The position numbers and the translations under genes are program-made. Below, one piece after another: positions 22,418 through 34,597 of a stretch of 64,000 bases of DNA (the stretch's first letter is position 1; each line of letters begins with the position of its first letter). Source of the stretch: Triglochin maritima. Taxonomy: Eukaryota > Streptophyta > Magnoliopsida > Alismatales > Juncaginaceae. Below the pieces are notes generated by a model. That model was given only the letters and a program-made list of their open reading frames with translations, did no database searches and was not told the DNA's origin. The DNA is taken from positions 25,689,741-25,753,740 of the forward strand of contig OY821782.1 of assembly GCA_963682175.1 (NCBI GenBank), read 5' to 3'.

Positions 22418-25408
22418 TCAAGGAACATCAAATGAGAACATCAAGTCATGAGGACCAGAGACTTGCCGAGATGGGCAAACTCCACTGGTACTCTGAGGTG
22501 TCATGAGGGGTGAAAGGTCAAAGCTGAAAGGCTCGAACCCCTCATGATATTGGTTGGGTGTGGGCAACAAGGAATGAAGTTGTGTTGCCTCACTAGGGTT
22601 TAATTGCTCATCGAAGAAAACCCTCCAACCAATAGGCGGGTGCATCGGAATGAGTTCCTCAGGCTCATTCGATGGATGCAGCATACTTGCATCACTAAGA
22701 ATGGGGCTTCTCCCCAAGTCATCCAACAAGGACCTCCCACCATCATTTAGATCATCAAGCATAAGCTCGGTCATAGGTGGGTCCTTGTTGGAGTCAATAT
22801 GAAGCTCAAATGGCTCAATGGCCATGGGACATGAGGTAGAGACACCTTCTGGTATAGGCATATGATGAGGTGTCTCACTCTCACTAGCACTCTCAACTGA
22901 ATCATGCAACGAACACTCCCTTTGGACATTCATGTTCGAGGCCAGCTCACTCTGTTGCATTGCGAAGACAGGCAATGAGTTTTCGCTGGGCCCACGAACA
23001 TTCTCAATGGGTTGCATTGGGGTTAGGGGTGTTCGTTGATTTTGTGGTGCTTTCTCCAATTGGCGGATGAGATTTAGATTTAAAGGTTCATCCATGGGTT
23101 CCTGTTGCCTACCAGAGTTGAACACATGAAACTCGGCACTCATGTTACCGAATGAGAGCTTCATGAGACCATTTCTACAATTAATCAAGGCATTGGAGGT
23201 TGCCAGAAATGGTCTACCCAAAATCAAAGGTATTTGAGAGTGGGTGTTCGCAACAGGATTGGTATCGAGGACAACAAAATCGACTGGAAATATAAAATCT
23301 CCAACTTTGATAAGCACGTCCTCGATAATCCCCATGGGAATACGAATGGATCTATCCGCCAGTTGGAGGGTGATCTTAGTTGGTTTCAATTCTCCCAAGT
23401 TCAACTGTTGATAAACAAAGAATGGGAGGAGGTTTACCGCTGATCCTAAATCAAGCAAAACATTGCTCAGTCTAGTGTCCCCTATCGTACACTGAATAGT
23501 AGGACACCCAGGGTCCTTGTATTTTGTGTAGGTGGGATTGGACAAAAGTGAGCTGATATTTGCAGCCAAGAATGCTTTCTTAGGAACATTGGTCTTCCTC
23601 TTGGTTGTGCAGAGATCCTTCAACACTTTGGCATATTGAGGTATTTGTTGGATGACATCCAACAAGGGGATGTTAACCTTCACTTGCTTAAATACCTCTA
23701 ATATCTTGTCCATGTTGTCACTCTGCTTTTTGTTTAACCTACTTGGATAAGGATCTTTTGGCAGGTAGGTTTTCTGTTGTGCCTGAGAAGAAAGCTTTGG
23801 TGTATTACCCTCACCCTCAGCTTCTTCTTCACCACCATTCCCACTGAGGGGCTGCATAGATGGTGGTGGGTGTGGCAAGAAAATGTGATTGTCAACCTGT
23901 TTTCCATTCCTTAAGGTCACAATGGAATTGACATGGTGAACAGGTTCCTCCACATGGTTCACTTGCCTCCCCCGAGGTACCACATTCTCATTTTGCATTT
24001 GCTGTTGTTGGTACATGCGGGGGTTAGCCTCTGGCTGGCTAGGAAAAGACCCTCTCTCTCTTTCATGTACAGACTGAGCCAATTGGCCCATCTGAAGCTC
24101 TAGAGATTTTATGGTCTGCTGATTTGAAGTGAGAACTTGACTCGTGGTTGACATAAAATTTTTCATTGAGTTTTCAAGTCCACGAGTCAAGGTCTCAAGC
24201 GAATTGAATCGGGTTTCCATATTATTGGAATTTGGGAAACCCGATTGATTGGTCGTTTGTGCTTGGGGTGGCTGATAGGAATGTGCATGCATGGGAGGTT
24301 GGTGTGATTGGGAAGGTGGTCTAGAGGAGTTTGAAGGACCACCCGGGGCATTATTTTGGTTCCATGAAAAATTGGGGTGGTTCCTCCATCCAGGGTTATA
24401 AGATGATGAGTATGGGTCATTCCTAGCTCTGTCATAGATGGCGTTGACACGCTCCATCTCAGGAGGAATGGACTCACACTCGCTCTCTACATGACCTATC
24501 CTACCACATGAATGACAAGGAACTGGACCAGATGTGGACATGTGAGGTGCACTTTGTCGGTTTTGGAGCTCAATCGAATCCATACGGCGCATTAAGGCCG
24601 CCATGCGTGCCTCGGTGGCCGTAGTGGTATCGATAGCAAATGTGGCACCCGATCTAGTCGAGTTTGCACTCGCGATCCTCGCTCCTATACTAGATGATGC
24701 AGGTGGTTCCCTCACACTCTCCCACTGCATGGTTTTCTCAGCGAGGTCTTCTAGGAAGGCCCATGCCTCCCTTTCATCCTTTCCCAAAAACTCTCCTTGA
24801 CACATGGACTCAAGGAGCGTTCTGGACGGGATGTGAAGACCCTCATACACAATCTGACAAAGACGCCACAACTCAATGCCATGGTGAGGGCACGAGCATA
24901 GTAGGTCTTTGAACCTCTCAAGATATGCATGAAATGGTTCGGTCTCATTTTTATAGAACGAATTGATTTCGTTCCTCAGTTTTGAGTCTGATGATTAGGA
25001 AAGTACTTCTTGAGGAATGCAGATTGAAACTCATCCCAAGTCCTAAAGGAATTCGCCTGGTTGCTGTACAACCACTTCTTGGCATCATCCTTCAGCGCAA
25101 AAGGAACGAGCCTAAGATGGATGGAGTCTGTGCTAAGTTGTTGCAGCTTGAACATAGCACAGACCTCCTCAAATTCCCTGAGAAAGATATAGGGGTCACC
25201 TTTCCCAGTGAAAATGAGGGAGCATGGAGATAAACTGAGGCTTAACCTCAAAATGGTTCCCATTAGCCTCTGGCAATACAATGCATGAGGGTAGAGCTGT
25301 ACGGCTCGGGTAGCATCGATCACGAAGAGGTATGGGAACGACAACTGGAAGCACAGGTGGAACAGGTGGGTCCAGCAACTGCTCCTCCTCACGGAAATTA
25401 GCAGCCAT
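22418..25408 (-). pseudogene. Element B Gag-protease polyprotein with lineage-specific C-terminus
   Basis: About 995 codons on the minus strand with two frameshifts (near 25208 and 24975). From about 24972 to the stop at 22418 the frame is open (852 codons). I start it at ATG 25408 (MAANFREEEQ) because element E has the same start context. Order: gag domain (AKKWLYSNQANSFRTWDEF, then LCQIVYEGL), zinc knuckle CHSCGRIGHVESEC (24476-24517), a Gln/Asn-rich linker, the Athila-type aspartic protease with LLDLGSAVNLLP (near 23450) and LILGRPFLATS, then the protease-RT linker (FELHIDSNKDPP). Here RT should begin. Instead about 100 residues with HPPIGWRVFFDE and an FSFDVP end close the protein. The gag would package RNA and the protease cleave Gag; replication enzymes must come from elsewhere. 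Confidence 0.88.
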
Positions 25409-26599
25409 TGGACCCGAACTACGTGCGACACGAGAGGAGGAAGGTGTCGAGAAATCGATGACCGAAGCCGGATTGACAACGCTCCTCGTCAAACGACCAC
25501 TCTCGTCTCGTGTCCACGAAAGCATGCACAAAGGTGCACACACAAACCACAACTCTTTTTTTTTCAAATGAAGAATGTACGTAGAAGAGAAGACGAGGGA
25601 ACACAGGAGAGAAAGAATGACTCAGGAGAGAAGGGAAGAAGTCCTTAAGCTACGGCGGATGGGTACATGTAGAAGCACACAAGCAAACAATGCTCAAGCA
25701 ATCCTAAGGTCGCTATAGGTCCTTACAGCTAGACGACGCCTAACTGCGAGGTCACACGGCCTCAACACGCCTCACCTCCCTACAACGAGGACCACAAAGC
25801 CCAGCAAGTGAGCCAAGATCCGGGGATCTCGTCTCTCCTACTATCGACAAAGTGGGCAACGCTGATCAGGTCATGACGGTCGGGACCGGATCACTCTCCT
25901 AATGCGTCCGAATTCCATAAGGCCAATGTCTACTTGATTTTAAAATTAGGCTCTTGATTAGTGTGGTTTTTGGGGCGAAGGAAAGGGTGATGAAATCCCC
26001 CACCTTATCTTTTACGGGACAGCCCCTCCTTAGTAGCGTTTTGGAGTCCTAAATCTAGCAATCAACTCTCCAAACAACGCTCAACTCACACTTGTTGCAA
26101 TGCACTTCCTACTAACTAATGCATGTTCATACGAAATGCATGAATGAGAGTAGAAGGTGCGTACCTCACGCCAGGTCTCAGCAACAGAAAATAAAGCTAA
26201 GATAAAAGACAATCTAAATGCCTAAGTCACATACATGATGCATGACCTAAACAAGAATGAATGCCTAATCTTTTGCTTTGAGTTTTAGGGTCCAAGTTGC
26301 TTAAAGGAGGTTTGATTATTGATCTGGGAACGAACTATAAGTCAAAACATGCCAAATTGAGTCCCAGATAACTAGATCATTTAGAGAAACAACAGCAAGA
26401 AATTAAAAGATGAACAGAGCTCACCAGACCGCTGATGAGCGGTCTCAGACCGCTGATTGGCGGTCTGAAGTGCTCAGGTCGTCTGGAAATTTCTCCAGTA
26501 GCCTCCACTTGCTATTCCCAGTCTCCTGAAACAAAGAAAAACTACAACACACAAATTAAATCCACTCGAATCGTCCAAACAAGAGTCTGGACTGGCACC
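25409..26599 (-). other. Element B untranslated leader
   Basis: No convincing ORF. It contains two palindromes near the PBS, AGACCGCTGATGAGCGGTCT (26426-26445) and CAGACCGCTGATTGGCGGTC (from 26446). They repeat the palindrome type of this element's U3. It also contains the GGTGATGAAATCCCCC block (25985-26003) shared with A, C and E. Confidence 0.78.
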
Positions 26600-26617
26600 T
26601 CCCCGGCAATGGCGCCA
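26600..26617 (-). promoter_or_regulatory. Element B primer binding site (tRNA-Asp, one mismatch)
   Basis: The minus strand reads TGGCGCCATTGCCGGGGA, one base different from A, D and E, six bases from the LTR edge. Confidence 0.85.
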
Positions 26618-26623
26618 AAAACT

Positions 26624-28014
26624 TGTTGAACGTTTTATTTAAAACCGCAAGTGCACGGCCGCGATGAAGCGGTGGCAAGTACGGGTCGTCCTCAGGGAGG
26701 TGAGCAGCCTCTTGTTTATCAGAAATCAAGTGGCAAAAAGAGAGGGAAGAAAGTTGGTTACGCTACTCTACACTAAACTACGCTAAGAAGTACGAAATGC
26801 GAAACAAAGAAATAAACGATCAAATAAAAACTAAGCTAAGAACAAAATAGAAGTGCTGGAATTTCAGGAATGGAAAACCCCTAAGGGGTGGAGTGAGTGC
26901 ACACAAGCAAAGAGGTGGGTGTAGACTACATTCTTTAAGCACATGAAGGTGATGTTTATCAAGCATAGGAAGTGTCTAAATGTTATGGCAAAACCTATCA
27001 ATCTATTCACCAACTTAGTTGATTAACATTTACATATGCAAGGTGTTTATTTCAGAACCTAAACAAGCATGAGAGGTGTCTAATCATTTTGGCAAAACTC
27101 ATCAAGTTGTAAATTCTATCCTAAACAAGCAAGCATACATTCATGTTTAATCAACACATTGAAATTAAAGCATTCATCCCATTCTCTAATGCATGTATGT
27201 ACATCTACTCCACCCCCAAAGGGGATGGAACTACTCACTAAACATTACACTAATTATTAAACTATGGAAAGAAAGCATATTAAAACTAAGCTAGAATTAA
27301 AAGACGATTAAACTAAAACATGCACAACAATAAAAGAAGCATAAAACAAACAATGAAAGAAACATAAAACTTTATTGATAAAATGACTCACATTAAAAGT
27401 AGCATCCTCCTACTTTAGTGTGTGCTTCAAGGCCTCACTTCTAGTAGGAAGAATAGCCACTTAAAATATGGAGTGATTACAAAAGGAGGTGAAGAGTTCT
27501 ATTTATAGGCATGGAAAAAGCTAATCCGGGACAATCCCCCGATGTGGGACTAAACAGATACCACACATAGCCTAAACATCCTCTAATACATGTGCTGGAG
27601 AAATTTGAGCGCATTTGGGCCAAAAGTGACCGCCAATTAGCGGTCTACAGTGTCCGGATCGCTCTGGAATTTCTTGTGGACTTTTCTGGAAGGCTTTGTT
27701 GGTGTTTTATGCATCTAGTTTGCATGTTGGAGCTCCGACCCGAATAGAATTGCCAAAATACTCCCCATGATGGTGAGGAGTATTCTGTTTTGCTCTTAGG
27801 TCCGTCGGTCTTGCATTCAGGTCCTTCTTCCTTGCATCTTGGTCCCCAGATCTCACAATTCAGTCCTTTTTCCCAGCTTTTGGGTCCTTTTATCCTTCAT
27901 CTCTTTAAACCTATTTATTCCTGAAAACTAAACATAAAACTCGTGACATAGCATTGTTTAGGTGAAAGATAATGGATATAAGATACAAATATAAGCATGA
28001 AATGATGTCAATCA
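26624..28014 (-). repeat. Element B 5' LTR
   Basis: It is 1391 bp and nearly identical to the 3' LTR over the first ~1.1 kb. It carries a single U3 palindrome (27628-27645), where the partner has two (a 21-bp difference). Minus-strand TATA box at 27499-27508. Confidence 0.95.
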
Positions 28015-29584
28015 ATGCCTCGTAGGCTGCTGTGTGAGACTTGGCAAATCAGCATGCGAGTTGGCGCCACCTCAGCACTCAAGGATGCAATTAGCATGGA
28101 AATAGGATGGAAGAATCATAGGAGATTTTGGTGCACATGTTAGTGTTGCGTTTTGGTAGGTTGTTACGTTGGATTGACTTTCTCTTGCCATGTGGCCTGA
28201 GGGTGTTGGGCTGGATGAGTCAGCAAGTGGGGTGGAGCCACATCAGCATGCACATGATTTAAATTAGCTTGGAATCGGAAGGTGATCATGAGAGAATTTT
28301 GTGCATATCTTGTGCAATCTCTTGGTGCGGTTTTGGGAAGGTTGAGCTAGCATACTTAAGCACCAAACCCTAGCCGTCTTTGCCTTTGTTCTCTCTCCCC
28401 TCTCCCACACGAAACACCATCCTTACCCTCCTCTCCAACGTCTTGGGGCTGGGAATTCCAGCAAGTCAAAGCAAGCAATAGGTGCAAGTGGTGAGGTGCA
28501 TCTAGCTAGCATTGAGAGATGCCTGCAGCTGAGTTCCAGGAATCTCCGGGCATCTTCTCCATCCGATTAAGGTATGCTTCTGGACCAAAAGGAGGATAAT
28601 AAGTGGGGGTGTTGGATGGAGGTTCATTTAGAACCAAAGGGGTAGTCCGGTCATGCATCTAGGGCACACACCCATGTTTCAAACTCAGCTTTGTCGGGTT
28701 GGTATTGTTGCGTGAGCCCTGGGTTGTCAAGACTGGTTGGGACGTCCTCCCCTTGATCACGACTTTAACCACACGCTTTCCAGGTGGTGTGAGGAGAGAA
28801 ACCGGGGAGGTTGTGGCTAGGTCGTTGGGGAAGCACGTCAGGTGCATTGCTTGCATGATTTTCTTGGTGTTGTGTGTTGCACCTTGGTTGTTGCTGGAAT
28901 CGTGGTTGCTTGTATGTTGTCGACGTGATTTTAATGCTAGATTTCATAATTATTTTCAGGATTAGTTTGTTGTTAAGATACCACACATTTATGAATATTT
29001 TAGTTGCTGGATTTCATGATCTTATGTTGTGCATGATTGTGTCGAATTGATATAATCATTTGATTGTGCTCTTGCTGCCTTTTAGCTTGTGGAGCATGTG
29101 TTAACTTCTGCTATTTTATGTTTAAAAGCCTTGTGGAAGTTCTTTTGCTCAATGCGTTGGGCATGAGTCTAGCGTCTTGCAATAGATTGGATGTATTCCT
29201 ATAGATAGCTTGCATTTTCATACTGACTAATAAAATGAATCTGGGCACTAATGTTTAGGGGCCGACATGACTGATTGAAAAACCTTTATGTAGTGAGGTT
29301 AGACGTAAGATAAGACCTGGATAGGTGTGCTGCTATTTTCTACAGGACGGACATTCCCAACCTTGTGATGGAATCATGTAGGTCACTTGCCGCGGGTTGG
29401 GGTGTCAATCTAGAATATTGTTGCATGCCAACCAGTGGGTCAGTTTCGGGTGACCTGCGTGCCAAACGGGCCTGAGCAGCGACTACGGATCTTACCTGCA
29501 AACCAATGAAACTGGGAGTTGTAGAGTAGCACCTTCTACCTGACTGTAAACACTTTTTGCATAATCATTCGATCACGAAATGTT
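28015..29584. other. unassigned sequence, possibly an old LTR
   Basis: I cannot assign this region. It contains a diverged ~175-bp tandem duplication (about 28040-28165 and 28215-28350), a stretch rich in CCCTAGCC/CTCTCTCCCC that resembles a 5' untranslated region (28370-28445), and a GC-richer stretch at 29240-29560. No ORF is convincing. It may be 3' sequence of the decayed Athila element or the DNA it inserted into. Confidence 0.4.
28040..28350. repeat. diverged ~175-bp tandem duplication
   Basis: Two copies share the order TCAGCA, GCCAC.TCAGCA, ATTAGC.TGGAAT, GAGA.TTTTG.GCA and GGTTTTGG.A.GTTG. The first is about 28040-28165, the second about 28215-28350. They match only in part, so the duplication is old. 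Confidence 0.6.
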
Positions 29585-32500
29585 TTGGCTCAAGACTTAT
29601 GAATTTTGACATTTTCATACGCATCATTGTGTAGCTCTTCAACTCCACAATGTTGAGCTTCTTATGTCGAACCACTGCATGATCAAATTGGTCATGTATG
29701 GGGAGCAGAATGCCCACAACACGCCGTTCAGTTTAGTGGACCAATCCTTCCGTGAGGAATTAACCGTCTTCTTAAGGATTTGCTTTTATTAATGGTAAGA
29801 AATTTCAACTTGCCCAGTAATTTGTGGTGGGGATAGCCTCAACCCACTTAGACATGATATGGGGTCGCAAGCTTGTGGCTGATCGAATACTTCCACATAA
29901 GCACTTCAAAGGAGCGATTACCGGAGTAGGTGCCCACTTCAAAGGAGCACTTAGACATGTGATTGACATCATATCATGCATACATTTGTTTCTTATATTT
30001 GTTATATTTCACCTAAACAATGCTACGTAACGAGTTTAATGTTGAAGTTTCTGGAATAAGCAGGTTTGAGGAGAAGAGGCACAAAAAGGACTCAAAAGAA
30101 AGGAAAAAGACTGAGTTGCAAGACTTGGGGACTGAGATGCAAGAGGGAAGGACCCGGATGTAAGCCCAAAGGACCAATGAGCAAATCAAGAAACTCCACA
30201 CCATCATAAGGAGTATTTTGGCAATTCGATTAGGGTCTGAGATCCAACAACCAACTTGGATGCATCACACATGAAGAAAGCAAGCTAGACAACTACACCC
30301 AAAATCGAGACTCGATCCAGAGTCCATAGACCGCCAATTGGCGGTCGGGTCAGCTCTGGATCCGCTAAGACTTTGATGGGTCATGTATTAGGTTGTAGTT
30401 AGTCTATTTTTGGTATGCTTGTAGTCCCATACCGGGGGATTGTCCCGGATTAGCTTTTTCTATGGCTATAAATAGAACTCTTCCTCCTCCTTTGTATACA
30501 TCTCCTCTCTTGGTGGCCATCCTCTCTACTAGGAGTAAAGCCTTGGAGCAAAACTCTCGTGGAGAGAGCCTACTTGTAATTGGAGTGAGTAATAAAAGAT
30601 GTTTTCTTAGTTTCTTCATATTGTCTCTTTTCAATTCTTGCATACTTAGTTAACTTTGTTTGTTTTAGTCTACTTAGAATTAATTAGCATATTTTCTTTC
30701 CTTAGTATGAATGTTAGTCTAATAATGTGTGAGTAGTTACATCCCCCTTTGGGGGTGGAGTTGATGTCTATATATGTTATGTACATGGAATGAATGCTAA
30801 ACATTGTAGTATGTGAGAAATGTTAGTATGCTTATTTGAATTAAAGAGAATATTTAACTTGATCGGTTTCTGCCATAATATTTAGGTACATTCCATGCTT
30901 ATTTAGGTTCTTAATAACAAACTTGTCATGCTCATATTAATCACCTAGGTTAGTGATTTGGATGATAGGTGTTGCCATGAGGTATTTCTTATGCATAACA
31001 AACACTACCTACACTTGCGCTTATTGTATGCATTCATCACCACTTATTTCATGTGTAAACACACTCCACCCCTTAGGGTTTTTTCATTCCTGATTTCCAG
31101 CTTCATCTATGAGTCACTTAGTTTAGTTTTATTTAGTCCTTTCATCTTCTTCGTTTGTTTCATTCTAGTGTAACGTAGCATAGTTAGTTTAGTTAGTTTA
31201 ATCAATATCTTCTTCCCTTTGTTTCCCACTCACCTTCGAACTAACCAAAGTCGACACACCTCCCTGTGGATCGACCCACATTTGCCACTACTTCAACGTG
31301 GCCGTGCACTTGCGGTTATTATAACTGATTCAATCAACATGATTATGGTCCGAGGTGTACCAAATCGTGTAAAAATATCCCTTAAACATTTGGTGACCAC
31401 TTTGTTGTCGTTGGTCTTAGTGGGGATAACCTTAAGTCACTTAGACCCATAGTCAACAACCACCAAAATATTTAATAGATAATGGTCATCCCTGGAAAAA
31501 TTTGACTAATGATCTAAATTTTACTTGGTCAGATTTTGTCCAACCCATAGGTAATTGCTCAGTGACAAGGAAGTTCACGGTATCGGCAAACCAAGGGTTG
31601 TCCTTAATCATGAACAACTACTCATCAGGAAAACTATCGTTGGTCATTATAACTTGCATATTGGGTGTCTCAAGATGAGGTAGGTGGTATGCCACCACAT
31701 TTTGCACACTTTTATACCATATTCTAAATAAAATTAATGCAGCAACAGGATCCGTATTAGTAACCTAGATTTAGCACCTATTTTTGCTTTGAGGTGCTTG
31801 ATAGTCGTGTGATTAGAATCAATTATCAGACCATAGCTTATCAAGTATGAATTGTATTTCTCCAAAACGAATACAATTGCCAAGAATTCTTTCTCAGACG
31901 TAATATAGTTTACTTGGGTGTCATTGAGTGTTTTACTAGTATAGTAGATCACATGAGGCAAGTTGTTTCTTCTCTGCCCAAGTACCACTCCCACAGTAAA
32001 GTCCGATGCATCATAAATCAGCTTAAAGTGTACGATCAACACCGGTGCCTTAATTATGGGAGCTGATCCACACCAGTCAAGAAGGCATGAGGTCATTCAG
32101 GTGTGAACTCGAAATTTACTTCTTTCCTCAATAACTCAGTGAGAGGTTGAGTTACCGGACAGAAATCCTTAATGAACCGCCTGTAAAATCCTGCATTTCC
32201 TGGAAAGGCGCGAATATCCTTAAAATTACATGGCGGTGTAAGTTTTTCAATAAGCCCTACTTTCACTGGGTTGACCTCTATACCATTACTTGAGAACACA
32301 TGCCCAATTACAATCCCTTGCTTAAACATAAAGTGACATTTCCCCCAATTTAGAGCAAGCTTCTTCTCTCTACATCGCTTGAGGATATGACTTAAGTGAT
32401 TGAGGCATTCCTCGAAGGAAGAACCAAATATGGAGAGGTTGTGAATGAAAAGTTCAAGGAAGTGCTTTGCCATAATTAAGAAAATGTTGATCATACACAT

Positions 32501-33473
32501 TTGAAACGTAGCTGGAGTTTTACGTAGAATAAAAGGCATACGACTATAAGCAAAAAATCCAAATGGATAAGTAAAAGTAGCCTTTTCTTGATCTTCTAGG
32601 GCAATGGGGATTGGTTCTAAGTAGAATATCCATCAAGAAAACAATAATACTTGCGTTCGACTAACCTCTCTAGCATCTGGTCAATGAACGGTAGAGGAAA
32701 ATGACCTTTCCACGTAGCTGCATTGAGTTAATGATAGTCAACGCAAACTCACCAACCCATTTGCAGACGAGTTGGTACAAGCTCATTATGCTCATTTTCC
32801 ACGACTGTCAGGGCATACTTCTTTTGTACCACATGTACTGGACTTACTACGAACTGCCCGAAATAGGCCAAATTATACCATTTCCAAGTATTTGAGTACT
32901 TGCTTTCGGACGACCTCTTTAAGCACATGATTTAGTCTTTGTTGTGGATCCTGTTGAGTCTGGGAGTCCTCTTCAATGTGAATCCGATGTTGCACTATAG
33001 TAGAGCTTATTGCCTTAATATCTTTCAAGGACCACCTGATAACCTCTTTATTCTCCAATTAACTGACTTAATGGTAGCTTCATATTCTTTATCAAGATCG
33101 GAAGAAATAAGGACTGGTAATGTCTCATCATCTCCCAAGAATATGTATTTAAGGTTATGGGGGAGCGACTTAAGATCAACCCTAGGTGGGTCCTTGTCAG
33201 ACTCAAAGTTGATCTTAAGTGGCCCAAGAGCCATATAAGAAGAGAAAGCACCCAAATGTGCCTCCTTATCTAGAAATTATGTTGCTGATTCTTCAAGAAC
33301 ATCCTCTTTCACAACATAGTTACTAGGCAACTCAATAGAATGTTGATGAGACTTGAGTGTGCCCATTAACTAAATCTCATCAACATCTTAAATGAGATTG
33401 GCTCTGAGAGAATCGTCGAAAGGACCATGTTGCTTACTTATAGTGAAGATGTTGAAATCCATAGGTATATTGC
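29585..33473 (-). pseudogene. Athila pol remnant (protease end, RT, RNase H, integrase)
   Basis: Read on the minus strand: protease C-terminus (MDFNIFTISKQ) at about 33420-33470; the linker with KINFESDKDPP and the Athila RT entry LKYIFLGDDETLPVLIS (about 33110-33200); RT from about 33050 to 32100, with LNWGKCHFMFKQGIVIGHVFSS and [11 protein letters not shown]; RNase H (IYDASDFTVGVVLGQR, 31734-32096); and integrase pieces on both sides of a solo LTR (SKWVEAIP near 29840 and 31420, QITGQVEIS and TVNSSRKDW near 29750-29830). The RT catalytic block reads FIHNLSIFG, so the two Asp are lost. Many stops and shifts. Element C enters it at 33474. Being the only RT/integrase of this lineage here, it shows what the gag-protease elements lack. 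Confidence 0.87.
29960..31336 (+). repeat. solo LTR of the Athila-like B/C/E family
   Basis: This 1377-bp LTR (TGATTGACATC start, GATTCAATCA end) is flanked by a perfect ACATG duplication (29955-29959 and 31337-31341), and nothing internal is left. It is a product of LTR-LTR recombination. It has a perfect 18-bp palindrome GACCGCCAATTGGCGGTC (30329-30346) and a TATA box (30466-30475). Confidence 0.93.
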
Positions 33474-34597
33474 TGATTGATCTGTTATATACCGCAAGTG
33501 CACGACGTCGGTGAAGATGTGGCAAATACGGGTCGTGTCCACGAGGAGGTGTGTCAACTTTGGTTTTTCAGAAATCGAGTGGGAAAAGAGGACAAGAAGT
33601 TGTTGATTATGCTAACTACACTAAACTACGAATGAACTAACAACTAAACTAAACCCCATGGAGTGGAGGTGTGTAGGTATTTGTGTGTGAGTGAGTCTTC
33701 ATTTCAATTAGGAACAAGTGTAGTTTGTGTGGCATACAAGTAGAAGCTAGTGTAGAATTTAAGTGTAGGATACACAACACCACATGGCAAACCATGAACA
33801 TGCATATTTCACATGAAGTTGAGGTTGATTTTAGATTATCAAGCATGCAACAAGAACCTAGTGTGGCCGTTAGAGCATCAATCAATCCTGCATACATCCA
33901 AAATCATTCATGTGAATGTGCACCAAACATGGATCCATACATAACAAGCCATTCCCATCAAACCATTACAAGAAACAAGATAAACTCTAAAGCTAGCGTG
34001 AGATAAGTACCTAGTGTGGACATTATCCCATCCAAGAGAGGAGATGTATTACGAAGGAGGAGGAAAAGTTCTATTTATAGCCATGAAAAGAGGTAACCCG
34101 GGACAGTCCCCTGGTATGGGACTAAACGTATACCATAAATGGACTAAATACATACTAATACAACACTCGGCTACATGTTATCGGGTTTGGATCCAAATGG
34201 ACCGCCAATTGGCGGTTTTGGACAACCATTTGCCGGTCTGGGTTGGGTTGATCGAGTCCGATTTTGGGTAGTTTGATTTCTTGATGTTTGATGAACCCAA
34301 TTTAGTTATTGATGGTTAGGCTCGGATCTAATTACCAAAATACTCCTCATGATGGTGTGGAGCATCTTGATTTGCTCATTGGTTCTTTTGGTTTTACATC
34401 CGGGTCCTTCTCTCTTGTATCTGAGTCCATAAGTCTTGTATCTTAGTCCTTTTCCTTGCTTTTGAGTCCTTTTTGTGCCTCTTCTCCTCAAACCTACTTA
34501 TTCCTGAAACTTAAATATTAAACTCGTTACGTAGCATTATTTAGGTGAAAGATAACGGATATAAGACACAAATGTATGCATGATATGATGTCAATCA
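33474..34597 (-). repeat. Element C 3' LTR
   Basis: It is 1124 bp. It starts TGATTGATCTGTTATATACC and ends GTCAATCA on the plus strand. Compared with the right LTR it lacks about 310 bp (the sequence found near 52140-52430). TATA box on the minus strand near 34070. Decayed palindromes near 34200-34240. Confidence 0.88.

Larger units (their letters stand above)
19375..28014 (-). mobile_element. Element B: Athila-like gag-protease non-autonomous LTR retrotransposon
   Basis: A complete 8.6-kb element with a perfect 5-bp duplication ATGCC (19370-19374 and 28015-28019). LTRs are 19375-20787 and 26624-28014. On the minus strand the order is 5' LTR, PBS for tRNA-Asp, a 1.2-kb leader, one long gag-protease frame with a special C-terminus, a 1.6-kb noncoding 3' region with two G-rich tracts, and the 3' LTR. 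RT, RNase H and integrase are absent. The structure fits the class described in plants as terminal-repeat retrotransposons with a GAG domain. Confidence 0.93.

Noticed and set aside
28699..28986. Open frames on both strands in the unassigned region
   Set aside because: They are short, overlapping on both strands, and without recognisable motifs.
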